Below, piece after piece: positions 46,937 to 58,260 of a stretch of DNA of 64,000 nucleotides. This stretch comes from Henckelia pumila (taxonomy: Eukaryota; Streptophyta; Magnoliopsida; Lamiales; Gesneriaceae), in the NCBI RefSeq assembly GCF_033568475.1, contig NC_133122.1, positions 144,536,861-144,600,860 of the forward strand, read 5' to 3'. Position numbers and translations under genes: made by a program. The number at the start of each line of letters is the position of its first letter. Positions within the stretch are counted from its first letter, which is position 1. Below the pieces are notes generated by a model. The model saw only the letters and a program-made list of their open reading frames with translations. It did not search any database and was not told the origin of the DNA.

Positions 46937-47138
46937 GTATATCTTACCCCTAACATTTTAATAATTTTCCTTTGGTTAAAATTTCGTTTTTATTTTGGAA
47001 TTGTTGTTATTTGGGTTATTTAACTGCATGTTAGAATAGGAAGCATGTTTTACTTGTGATTAGAATTAAGAATTAGTAGTGACTCGTTGGGAAAAATTTG
47101 GTAGTGGTATGAAATTGTTGGGAATTTTCTGCGTGCAG
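46937..47138 (+). other. Putative 202-bp intron between gag and protease
   Basis: The donor CACCG|GTATAT and acceptor GCGTGCAG|GGAGAA are good plant splice sites and the segment is T-rich. Splicing joins ACC G to GG AGA, giving a continuous LITG-RILVGG that matches the uninterrupted TGRILV segment of relatives, and keeps the frame into DSGATHSF. Inferred from sequence only. Confidence 0.7.
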
Positions 47139-49511
47139 GGAGAATTCTAGTTGGAGGCAACTCCACGTTTGCGTTGCTAGATTCAGGAGCTACGCATTCG
47201 TTTATCTCCCTGGAGTTTATCAGGCGGGTAGGCATCACACCTGAGATTATTGACAGTGGGTATGATGTTACTATGCCGTCAGGGCAGATTATTTCTACCT
47301 CGAAGGTTATTCGAGGACTGGAGTTGGAGCTGCAGGGACACTCCATTCGAGCAGATGTGGTGGTTTTGCCATTGAGTGGTTTCGATTTGATTTTGGGTAT
47401 GGACTGGTTGACAGTCAATGGAGCTTCGATTGATTTTCGTCGGAGATCAGTGTCAGTGAGACCTACAGTAGGCGACCCGTTCACTTTTCATGCATCTCAG
47501 AGCAGTGATATTCCTCAGGTGATATCTCTTATTCAGGCGAGGAAGTTGTTGAGATGGGGTTGCCAGGGGTTTCTAGCGAGCATCGTCACGACTTCAGAGC
47601 CATCTAGCAGATCATTATCAGAGATAGAGATGGTTCGTGACTTTTCGGATGTCTTTCCCGAGGATGTTGCAGGAATTCCACCAGTGAGAGATGTGGAGTT
47701 CGGCACCGACTTGGTGCCAGACACCGTGCCTATCTCTAAGGCACCGTACAGACTTGCTCCTACCGAGATGAAAGAGTTGAAGGAGCAGATTCAGGAGTTG
47801 TTAGAGAAAGGCTTTGTTCGTCCTAGCTTTTCTCCGTGGGGAGCTCCGGTGTTATTTGTGAAGAAGAAGGATGACAGTATGAGACTGTGCATCGATTACC
47901 GAGAGTTCAACAGGGTCACAGTGAAGAACAAGTATCCACTGCCGAGGATAGAGGATTTATTTGACCAATTGCAGGGAGCTTTGGTGTTCTCCAAGATCGA
48001 CCTGCGATCTGGTTATCATCAGTTGCGTGTTAGAGATGCAGATGTGTCTAAAACTGCTTTCAGGACACGATATGGGCATTACGAGTTCTTAGTGATGCCA
48101 TTTGGGATGACCAATGCTCCAGCGGTTTTCATGGATCTCATGAACCGAGTCTTTCAGCCGTATCTAGATCAGTTCATCATAGTCTTCATTGATGATATCT
48201 TGATCTATTCTAGGAGCATCGAGGAGCATAGACAGCATCTTCAGACAGCCTTGCAGACTTTGAGGGAGCATCGTTTGTATGCCAAGTTCAGCAAGTGCGA
48301 GTTTTGGCTTGAGCAGGTGGCATTTCTTGGCCACATTATTTCGAGAGATGGGATTGCAGTTGATCAGTCGAAGGTTGAGGCAGTGCAGAATTGGGGTATT
48401 CCGAAGAATGCTTTGGAGATTCGCAGTTTCTTGGGTTTGGCAGGATATTATAGGAAGTTCATCAAGGGTTTTTCCTCTATTGCAGTACCCTTGACTTCCT
48501 TAACCAAGAAGAATGCGAAGTTTATCTGGAGTTCAGACTGTCAGAGGAGCTTCGATCAGCTGAAGGAAGCCCTCACTACTGCACCGGTGTTAGCAGTGAC
48601 AGTACCACACGAGGAGTTAGTGGTGTACACCGATGCGTCTAAGCTGGGTTTAGACGCAGTACTTATGCAGTGTGTCAAGGTTATTACGTATGCGTCGAGG
48701 CAGCTGAAGGTTCATGAGCAGAATTACCCGACGCATGACTTGGAGTTAGCAGCAGTGGTTTTCGCTTTGAAAATCTGGAGGCACTATCTGTATGGCGAGA
48801 AGTGCAAAATTTTCACAGACCACAAGAGTCTCAAGTACTTCTTCACACAGAAGGAGTTGAACATGAGACAGCGCCGATGGTTGGAGTTGGTGAAGGATTA
48901 TGACTGTGACATTAGCTACCATCCGGGTAAAGCTAATGTAGTAGCAGATGCTTTGAGTCGGAAGTCGTCAGTGGTCTCATGTTTGACCGTACAGTTACCA
49001 CTACAGAGCGAGATTCAGAGATTTGACTTGGAGTGTTATCCGAGTGGTCATGCACCGAGCTTGTCAGTGTTGACGGTGCAGCCAGTTCTGCGAGATCGGA
49101 TTAGGGATGGACAGTCTACTGATGAGGAGTTGCAGCGATGGAGACAGAGAGATGAGGCTAGGGGTAACCTCTTGTATACCATGGTGTATGGTATCGTTCA
49201 GTACCGTGGTAGGATGTGGGTACCGAACGTCGATCAGTTGAGAGTTGAGATTTTAGCAGAGGCTCACACATCTCCGTACTCCATTTACCCCGGAAGTACG
49301 AAGATGTACAAAGATTTGCAGCTATTGTATTGGTGGCCCGGGATGAAGAGTGACATCGGGAGAGTGGTGTCAGAGTGCTTGACTTGTCAGCAAGTCAAGG
49401 CAGAGTATCAGCGTCCAGCAGGACTTCTTAGACCTCTTCCTATTTCGGAATGGAAATGGGAGAATATTACGATGGACTTTGTGGTTGGCTTACCGAGGAG
49501 TGCCAGAGGTT
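47139..49511 (+). pseudogene. Gypsy pol: protease, RT, RNase H, start of integrase
   Basis: In order: protease ([11 protein letters not shown] near 47177), RT ([47 protein letters not shown], the catalytic FIDDIL at 48184-48201, FLGHIIS), RNase H ([51 protein letters not shown]) and integrase zinc finger ([10 protein letters not shown]...CLTCQQVK). The second zinc His is Tyr here (TAC for CAC). The integrase core begins at [13 protein letters not shown] and is then cut by the 412-bp insertion at 49501/49513. Open frame continues through the insert to a stop near 49951. Confidence 0.93.
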
Positions 49512-49912
49512 GCATCGAGGAGCATAGACAGCATCTTCAGACAGCCTTGCAGACTTTGAGGGAGCATCGTTTGTATGCCAAGTTCAGCAAGTGCGAGTTT
49601 TGGCTTGAGCAGGTGGCATTTCTTGGCCACATTATTTCGAGAGATGGGATTGCAGTTGATCAGTCAAAGGTTGAGGCAGTGCAGAATTGGGGTATTCCGA
49701 AGAATGCTTCGGAGATTCGCAGTTTCTTGGGTTTGGCAGGATATTATAGGAAGTTCATCAAGGGTTTTTCCTCTATTGCAGTACCCTTGACTTCCTTAAC
49801 CAAGAAGAATGCAAAGTTTATCTGGAGTTCAGACTGTCAGAGGAGCTTCGATCAGCTGAAGGAAGCCCTCACTACTGCACCGGTGTTAGCAGTGACAGTA
49901 CCACACGAGGAG
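49512..49912 (+). repeat. Duplicated RT segment inserted in integrase
   Basis: This 401 bp copies 48216-48616 with only three visible differences, each a CpG-type transition. Ends: a GC at the entry and CGAGGAG at the return are shared with the target, and TGCCAGAGGTTGC is repeated on both sides (49501-49513 and 49913-49925). The net insertion is 412 bp, not a multiple of three, so integrase is frameshifted. Confidence 0.93.
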
Positions 49913-50939
49913 TGCCAGAGGTTGCACAGCGATTTGGGTGATTGTGGATAGACTCACCAAGTCAGCTCATTTCTTGCCGGTGAGGACTACCTACTCATTG
50001 ACACAGTATGCAGAGCTTTACATCAAGGAGATTGTTAGACTGCATGGCATCCCAGTGTCGATTGTGTCAGACAGAGATCCGAGATTCATATCTGCGTTTT
50101 GGAAGAGTCTGCACACAGCTTTGGGGACTAGGCTTTTGTTCAGCACAACATTCCATCCCCAGACAGATGGTCAGTCTGAGAGGGTGATCCAGGTTCTCGA
50201 GGATCTTCTGATAGCTTGTGTCATTGATTTTCGGGGCTCTTGGGAGACTAGACTGCCATTAGTGGAGTTTACCTATAACAACAGTTTTCAGTCGTCTATA
50301 GGTATGGCTCCTTATGCAGCATTGTATGGGAGGAGATGCAGATCTCCTGTGCATTGGGATGAGGTTGGTGAGCGGATTTTCCTGGGTCCTGAGATTGTGC
50401 AGCAGACAGCTGACATTGTGACTCAGATTCGAGATCGGATGAGGACTGCTCAGAGTCGGCAGAAGAGTTATGCAGATGCCCGACGACGAGATTTGGAGTT
50501 CGCTGTAGGTGATCACGTATTCCTGAGGGTGTCACCTATGAAGGGAGTAGTGCGTTTTGGCCGGAGAGGCAAGCTTAATCCGAGGTATATAGGGCCATTC
50601 GAGATCTTGGAGAGAGTTGGCACGTTGGCCTACCGTTTAGCTCTATCACCAGGGCTAGCGGCAGTGCACAACGTTTTCCATGTATCCATGCTTCGGAGAT
50701 ATGTCTCTAACCCGTCGCATATGTTGGATTTCGAGCCCTTGCAGTTGCCACCAGATCTAGTGTATGAGGAGAGGCCAGTGCGGATCTTGGCTAGGGAGGA
50801 GCGGAGGCTTAGGACGCGGGTCATACCGATGGTCAGAGTCCAGTGGCTGAATCACTCAGAGGAGGAAGCTACTTGGGAGACCGAGGCAGACATGAGGACT
50901 CGCTACCCGGAGTTGTTCGGTAAGTACTTTAAATTTTGA
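49913..50939 (+). pseudogene. Gypsy integrase core and chromodomain-like end
   Basis: From GTG at 49938 the frame reads [45 protein letters not shown] and NNSFQSSIGMAPY, which is the DDE integrase. Then come the GKLNPRYIGPFEILERVG and HNVFHVSMLRRY linker motifs. The C-terminus IPMVRVQWLNHSEEEATWE is the chromodomain-like module of Tekay chromoviruses. The true frame from upstream is lost because of the 412-bp insertion. It ends at TGA just after KYFKF. Confidence 0.93.
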
Positions 50940-50954
50940 GGACGAAATTCAATT

Positions 50955-50969
50955 TAAGGGGGGAAGAAT
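50955..50969 (+). other. Gypsy polypurine tract
   Basis: AAGGGGGGAAGAAT directly before the 3' LTR start TGTAACACCC. It primes plus-strand DNA synthesis and confirms element orientation. Confidence 0.88.
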
Positions 50970-53600
50970 TGTAACACCCGGTATTTTAAATACGTAAACC
51001 CTCATGCATAATTAGGGTATTTAATTATTTAAATTTGTGATTTATGGGTTAAATAATTATGTGAATTATTTGTGCATGATTTAATTTATTTTTAAGCATT
51101 TAACCCATAATTAGTGATTTTTATGATTTTTAGTATTTTAAGTATTTTATCGCGTAGACGGGACCGTGGACGGACGAGATGACAACTTTCTAGCCAATTT
51201 ATTTCATGAGCTTTTTAAGAACCCAAAAATATTATTTTGAGTTTTATTACCTCAAAATTTTTAGTATTTAATTTTATATAATTTTAGGAGTCCGTTTTTA
51301 TTCAAAATAAGCCAAAATAATGACTTTTTATTGTCTTTAAAATTTCCCTAAATTAATATTTCGGGATTTTTATATTTTTTTTTAAATTTTGTTATCAGAT
51401 TTCTTTTTTTAATTAGATTTTTAAGTTATATATTTTATATATTAAAATCCTTATTAATATATTTAATTTTCTAAAAACCTATTTTATTAAAAACTTAACC
51501 TAATCTACCCCAAACCCATCGACCCTAAGCCCCAGCCGACACCCCACTCTCCTCCATCACTCTCCATCGTTTCCAGCAGCCTCCAACTACTCCATAGCTC
51601 GGTTTTTGAAGGTCCAAGTCGGTTGTCGTCGTCCCGTCGTCCCGGAATCGTCCCACACTCAATTTTTCTCTTCGTTTTCGGTGAAAGGCATGATTTTATT
51701 CCATTTTTTCGTACCTATCAGATATTAGGTTGTGTGGATTGTGTATGCATCGAAAACTTTCAAGTTTTTCAGAAAAATGGTTCGGTTGTTTCGGTTTTAT
51801 GCGCAAGGTTCCTTGTTTTCCTTTTTCATGTTCACGTTTTCGGTCCACCATGGCTGGTATGGATGCTGGTCAGAGTCCTAGGTAGTGTGAGGAGGGTCTG
51901 GACCGAATGGCTCGAGTGGCTCGAGCCAAACGGCCCCAGGAAGTCTGCTGGTGCGGTTCGGCCTCCCTTGGTGCACAGTCTAGGGTTTCGGGAAATGGGC
52001 TTCGGGTTTGGTGGTCCAGGCTGCATGGGGCTGGGGGCTGGTGCAGGTTAGGTCCGCCCAGACGTGGGCTACGTCTGGGCGGCGGCGCTCCGGCCAAGGG
52101 TGGCCGGAGCAGGCCGGCAGCAGCCACGGAGGGGCTGCTGCTCTCGGCCGCAGCCGAGATGGGGTTAGGGCTACGGGTTCTAGGTTTTCCTATGGGCTTC
52201 CGGGTCGGGTCGGTGGTCCGGGTCAAGTTCATGGGTCATGGGTTAAGTTAGTGGGTCTGGGTCCGGGTTAAGTTAATTGGGCTCGGGTATTTTTAATTTT
52301 AAGTTAATTATTAAATTTAAGTGTTTTATTGGGTTAATTAGCTTAATTATATTTTTGGGCTTCACTTAAGTTTATTAATGGGCTTAATTAATTTAATTAT
52401 GTTGATCCACTAATTTCTATGGGCTTTAGGGCCCATGGAAATTATTGGGCCAGTCTTTGGGCTTTTGGGCCCATTGGGTCAGAATTGTGTTATTGGGCTT
52501 TAATTAATTTTAATTGGGCTTAGAATAATTTTATTGGGCTTAAGTATGTTAATGGGCCAGTCTCAGTGTTAATGGGCCAGATTTAAGTAATTGGACTTGA
52601 GTGTTAGAGCCAGCAGTCTGGTACAATCCATGAGAAATTGCATGTGTCCTGAATATATATATTTAATTATTTTTATGCATTGAAGTTATTTTAATATTTA
52701 TATGTTAGTATGAAATTAAATTAAATATATATGAAGGACACACATTTTATTTAAGTACATGCATTCATGAAATAATTTTATGTACGATTAAATGTTTAAG
52801 GTTGAGCAATAATAAAATATTTTTATGTTGGAAGTTGAAGTAGTGTGACAATTTGAGATTTGAGGGGGGATTCGTCCCCATATGTGAACTATTGAAGGGC
52901 AGTTTACTGCCAATTTAAGATGTGATTCGTCACCGCCACGTACGTTGGTTTCAACGCTGATCAGTATTTAATGTATGATTTAAGGTTACACTACGGATAC
53001 AACCATGCGATGTTAGAAAATAATTTGCTCAACAATATTTATGTATTATGATATTTGAGTAATTTAAGTTAAGTTATGATATGATATTTTGAAGCATGCT
53101 CATTTATGTATATGTTATGTATTAGTATTAAATTGATTTAAATTATTTTTAAACCCTTGTTATGTTAGCATGTTGGGCCTCTAGGCTCACTACACTGGTA
53201 TGGTGCAGGTGAGTACGTAGAGGAGGATGTAGCTCCTACCGGCGGCGAGGACATATGAGTGGACATGCAGTGACCCCGTGACCGTGATAGATGTTTGAGT
53301 CACATTGCATGTTTTGAATATTTTTAGCATGTTACATTTTTAAGTATTTTTTTCAGTGCATGCAAACTTTAATCATTTTATTTATGCAGTATTTTAATTC
53401 AATATTTGACTCAGATATTTATTTTATTAAAGAATACATTTTTATTTAAGTTATTTATTTATTTATTTATTTTAAATTTTTTTATTCTGTGCATGTATGT
53501 ATGGGCATATATGTACATATTTTATTTAGTAAGTAATAAAAAATTTTATTTTTTTTTCTCCGCATATTTATTTATTAATTATAGAGTTAGGGTCGTTTCA
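50970..53600 (+). repeat. Gypsy 3' LTR (2631 bp)
   Basis: It runs from TGTAACACCCGG to GGGTCGTTTCA and is followed by TSD CTTAT. The middle (about 51,850-52,270) is GC-rich with a hairpin GCTCCGGCCA/TGGCCGGAGC (52087-52110) and CAGACGTGGGCTACGTCTG. A GGGCTTAATTAA-rich zone follows (52,300-52,600). GACGGGACCGTGGACGGACG near 51158 is shared with the LTR at 61813. Several overlapping open frames in the GC-rich part have no recognised domains. Confidence 0.93.
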
Positions 53601-53879
53601 CTTATTATATTTTATTTTTATATCATATTATTTCAATTTCAATAATTAATAAGATTTATTTTAAAATATAAAAAAAGAAAATTACATTCTTTTATATAAT
53701 AGTCGAACATCTTATACTATTTGTTTTGGTTTGTCAAATTATACCAAAATATTTTCTCATTTTATCCATAAGTTTAAGTGTTCAACACACATCTTCTTTA
53801 AATTAGACTTTAAATTACAAATTTTTTCAAATTTCATCTTTTATCTTTAATTCCTCTCCATGTTACATCTAAGGGTGGG

Positions 53880-54079
53880 TTTTCGGTACACCGTATCAAA
53901 AATATCGGTATGAAAAAATTCATATCGATAACGATACCAAAATTTTGAAATTTTGGTATAGAAAAAATTCATACTGATATCGAAAAAAAATTTGGTATAC
54001 CGAAAAAATGTTTGTATATCGAAAAATTTCAGTACGATATCCCGATAATTTGGTATTTTGGTACGGTATGTCAGCCCTA
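53880..54079. mobile_element. hAT-type MITE, 200 bp
   Basis: It starts TAAGGGTGGGTTTTCGGTAC and ends GTACGGTATGTCAGCCCTA, flanked by a perfect 8-bp TSD GTTACATC (53872-53879 and 54080-54087). The interior is built from CGGTATNNNAAAATTT-like inverted repeats. No coding sequence. Confidence 0.88.
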
Positions 54080-54087
54080 GTTACATC

Positions 54088-54554
54088 TATCTCTTTATTT
54101 ATTTATAAACAACTATTGAAATAGTGCAAATTACTTAATATTAGATATAGTTGCAAATATTTATAATTCTATGTTATTTGTTCATTCAAAATAAATTAAT
54201 TATGTGTGATTTGAAATTATATATAAAAAAAATTGTTTTATGTATAGAAATAATATGCTCACGTAGAGCGTGTATGTTGATCGACTATAATATATTAAAC
54301 TTAAATTCTCATACTAACTAACTTTGGGATAGGGATGAAGCTTTTTTAAATTCCAAAATTATCTTCTAACCATCCAATTATATATATCATATTATTCTTT
54401 ATATTAATTTCCTATCTCATCATTTCAATTTTAAAAAGTAATTACTTTCATTTAGAAAAATCTACTTCATTCTCTCTCTCGCTTCCTCCTTTTCTTTTCT
54501 TTTCTTTTGTTTTTTAAACAAAACATACGTGATTATCACGTGTGACAATTCTAG
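54088..54554 (+). other. AT-rich DNA ending in a Helitron 3' terminus
   Basis: The right end has a 6-bp stem hairpin ACGTGA-TTA-TCACGT (54527-54541) and CTAG (54551-54554) before T, a convincing Helitron 3' end. The left limit is unclear, with TCTCATACTAACTAAC near 54317 as a candidate 5' end. A pyrimidine-rich (TTTTC)n run lies near 54490-54515. No gene. Confidence 0.55.
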
Positions 54555-54570
54555 TACTATTATTCTCTCA

Positions 54571-57088
54571 CTATTATATTAAGTTTGAGTAGACTTTAAT
54601 TGGTAAAATTGTATGGCCTTTTTAGTTTCCCAAAAATACCCTTTTACATGCACGTTTTATGCAAAGAAAACAATTGAAAACTTCCTCCAAATTCAATTAT
54701 ATCTATTTCTATTTATCCTCGGTCAAAGTAGATAAAAAATTGAAATTTGAAATTTGGATGACTTTATCAATCATTCTTAACCGTCTCTCTCCACGTTTCC
54801 TCCAACTATCTTCCTCACCTCTTCTTTAACTTCTCCCGCATCACGACCCTAATAACTCTAATCGTTCATATCTAACGAGGGAGGGTACTGGAACAAACAT
54901 GGTTCGTGAGAAATAAAGCCGAAAAAAGTCGATGTCAACCGAATGGTCCGAGCAAGCAATCGCTTTGTGAAAAGTATGTTATTAATGTGTTTATTTCACC
55001 ATTCTATGTCTCTGTACAATCTTCATTGATTGTATTTTTTTTTGGTATCTAATGGATCCCGTTTTCATTTGTCATAGTGTATATATTTGCTTCTGTTTCT
55101 ACCTTTTTTTGTGGATTTGATAATTATTGACATATGAACTTTTGTTGACTTCATTTATTTTGTAAATTCCACACGATCACCTCAAAAATCAACGCTAATT
55201 CAAAAATGCAGAGGATGAAAAATGCATCAGGTCTAACACGATTTTTTATTCTCCCCAATATTTTTCTCTTCCTTTGAACAAGGAAACGTTTATGTTGTGA
55301 AAACAGAACAATAATTGGTTGAATTTCTAAATTATGGTAGAATTCTTTTCATGCATTGCAAAAGATTTTAGTAATTCTCAAATCTTTGTATAAGGATAAA
55401 AATCACTCTTACTATTATATTAAGTTTGAGCAGACTTTAATTGGTAAAATGGTATGACCTTTTTAGTTTTCCAAAAATACCCTTTTATATGCACGTTTTA
55501 TGCAAAGAAAACAATTGAAAACTTCCCCCAAATTCAATTATATCTATTTTTATTTATCCTCGGTCAAAGTAGATAAAAAATTGAAGTTTGAATTTTGGAT
55601 GAGTTCATCAATCATTCTTAACCGTCTTTCTCCACGTTTCCTCCAACTATCTTCCTCACCTCTTCTTTAACTTCTCCCGCATCATGACCCTAATAATCCT
55701 AATCGTTGATATCTAACGAGGGAGGGTACTGGAACAAACATGGTTCGTGAGGGATAAAGCCAAAAAAATTCGATGTCAACCGAATGGTTTGAAGAAGCAA
55801 TCGCTTTGTGAAAAATATTTTATTAATGTGTTTATTTCACCATGCTATATCTCTGTACAATCTTCATTGATTGTATTTTTTTTTGTATCTAATGGATCCC
55901 GTTTTCATTTGTCATAGTGTATATATTTGCTTCTGTTTCTACCTTTTTTGGTGGATTTGATAATTATTGACATATGAACTTTTGTTGACTTCATTTATTT
56001 TTTAAATTCCACAGGATCACCTCAAAAAGCAACGCTAATTCAGAAATGCATAGGATGAAAAATTCATCAGGTCTAACACGATTTTTTATTCTCCCCAATA
56101 TTTTCTCTTCCTTTGAACAAGGAAACGTTTATGTTGTGAAAACAGAACAATAATTGGTTGAATTTCTGAATTATGGTGGAATTCTTTTCATGCATTGCAA
56201 AAGATTTTAGTAAGTCTCAAGTCTTTGTATAAGGATAGAAATCGCTCTTACTATTATATTAAGTTTGAGCAGACTTTCATTGATAAAATGGTATGGCCTT
56301 TTTAGTTTCACAAAAATACCCTTTTACATTCACGTTTTATGCAAAGAAAACAATTGAAAACTTCCCCCAAATTCAATTATATCTATTTCTATTTATCCTC
56401 GGTCAAAGTAGATAAAAAATTGAAATTTGAAATTTGGATGACTTCATCAATCATTCTTAACCGTCTTTCTCCACGTTTCCTCCAAATATCTTCCTCACCT
56501 CTTCTTTAACTTCTCCCGCATCATGACCGTAATAATCCTAATCATTGATATCCAACGAGGGAGGGAACTGGAACAAAATGGTTCGTGAGGGATAAAGCCG
56601 AAAAAAGTCGATGTCAACCGAATGGTCCGAACAAGCAATCGCTTTGTGAAAAGTATTTTATTAATGTGTTTATTTCACCATGCTATGTCTCTGTACAATC
56701 TTCATTGATTGTATTTTTTTTTGTATCTAGTGGATCCCGTTTTCATTTGCCATAGTGTATATATTTGCTTCTGTTTTTACCTTTTTTTTTGGTGGATTTG
56801 ATAATTATTGGCATATGAACTTTTGTTGACTTCATTTATTTTGTAAATTCCACAGGATCACCTCAAAAAGCAACGCTAATTCAGAAATGCAGAGGATGAA
56901 AAATGCATCAGGTCTAACATGGTTTTTTATTCTCCCCGATATTTTTCTCTTTCTTTGAACAAGGAAACGTTTATGTTGTGAAAACAGAACAATAATTGGT
57001 TGAATTTCTGAATTATGGTGGAATTCTTTTCATGCATTGCAAAAGATTTTAGTAATTCTCAAGTCTTTGTATAAGAATAGAAATCGCT
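54571..57088 (+). repeat. Three tandem ~840 bp Helitron-like units
   Basis: Units start at 54571, 55412 and 56251 (steps of 841 and 839) with CTATTATATTAAGTTTGAG, the typical interior of a Helitron 5' end, and end with TCTTTGTATAAGGATAGAAATC. They are highly similar over their whole length. Each contains a CGAGGGAGGGTACTGG...CAATCGCTTTGTGAAAA block, then TTCCACAGGATCACCTCAAA and GCAGAGGATGAAAAATGCATC, which look like two exons of a captured gene. In unit 1 the donor is AA|GTATGT; units 2 and 3 have changes there. Confidence 0.85.
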
Positions 57089-58260
57089 GAAACAACGTTG
57101 TAAATATCTCCAACCTTTTTCTCAATATTTTCTCATTATTATTTCATTTATATTCAACTCCCCACGATCATTATCTCAATCCAACTTCTCATTTCTTTTC
57201 ACTTATTCTTGATTTCTCATCTATTCCAAAACAAAAAAATTAAATCATCGATCTCATGCAAACCATCAATCGAACGTGATTAAATTTTGTCAAAGCTTCA
57301 TGATGGGTACAATTTTAAACCAAATTCTTCTTCTGGTGTCAATTTTCAAACACATATTAACTAATATTTTGATTTTTTTGTTCATTTACTTATTTGATAT
57401 TAAATGCAGAAACATATATAAAAAATCATATCTCGAGCCACTAATCATGTTGAGTTTTTATTCGTAAATGAGGTAAGAAATCAAATTTATTCTTCAACGA
57501 ATTGTTAAAGGCTAGTACTTAGCATTATGATGTTTAAACTTCGGTGTAGCCTTGCAAGCTTTGGGAGTTAGATGGTTCGTGTGATCATTATTATGGTTTT
57601 CTATTGAAAACAAATGGTAGCTCATTATTTATATAATCATGTAGTATTTTTTTTTTCCGATGGTACATTAGTTTTGTAGTTTTTTTAAGTACAAAAAATA
57701 AATCGTTGATCCCTCGAATCATTCAGGTTTACAAGTTTTTTTTTAAAATTTATTTGTGTGACAAAAAAATTTCTATCGTCAATATGTTCTTACTATGAAA
57801 AAATTATTGATTTTGAATTAAACAAATTATATGACATGATGAAACAGATTTGCAAGGTATCTGTTCTTTGGTTTTTGCAATGTTAATCACAATTTTAGAG
57901 CTTGAAGTAAGAAAAATATTTAATTTATGTATCTATTTAGTTTGAATTTCTCATTATATATATATATATGTGTGTGTGTGTATATATATTGACATTATTC
58001 TTAACAATTCATTGATATGTATCTAAAATTCATGCCTCATAATTTAGCATATAAGTGTCATGTTTTAAAGTTAGAGATTCTGGATGATGAATTTTCAAAT
58101 AAACTATAAGGTTTGACAAAAATATATGACGACATTTTTGGATTGTTGCATGTGAAATTTGTGTAGATTAATTGTCTTCTTTCCAATTTAATAGGGGAAT
58201 GTTGTTTTCGATCTTATTTTGAGATGGAGTAATGTCACTTTTTTTTTTGGAAGTAGATAC
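57089..58260. other. Intergenic, no gene recognised
   Basis: AT-rich sequence with a mixed (TA)n(TG)n microsatellite near 57956-57990. A 63-codon open frame at 57276-57467 is hydrophobic and AT-driven. No Helitron 3' end that could close the tandem array was found. Confidence 0.45.

Larger units (their letters stand above)
44327..53600 (+). mobile_element. Tekay-type Ty3/gypsy chromovirus with rearranged 5' end
   Basis: Flanked by the 5-bp TSD CTTAT (44322-44326 and 53601-53605). The right side is ordinary: PBS at 45782, gag, protease, RT, RNase H, integrase, chromodomain-like end, a polypurine tract (AAGGGGGGAAGAA), and a 2631 bp LTR. The left side has no intact gypsy LTR. It consists of an inverted Cassandra-like LTR and interior, an inverted 3' fragment of the gypsy LTR, and a forward Cassandra-like LTR. 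The outer ends (TGTAACGACCC and GGGTCGTTTCA) are near-perfect inverted repeats, so integrase could have treated them as a matching pair. Confidence 0.9.

Noticed and set aside
46510..46956. 148-codon minus-strand frame
   Set aside because: Antisense shadow of the gypsy gag.
51623..52271. Several overlapping open frames on both strands in the GC-rich part of the gypsy LTR
   Set aside because: They overlap in opposite and shifted frames, lie inside an LTR, are rich in Gly/Arg/Pro as expected from GC-rich DNA, and show no domain.
54240..54300. Helitron 3' end at CACGTAGAGCGTG
   Set aside because: A hairpin is present but no CTRR follows at the right distance.
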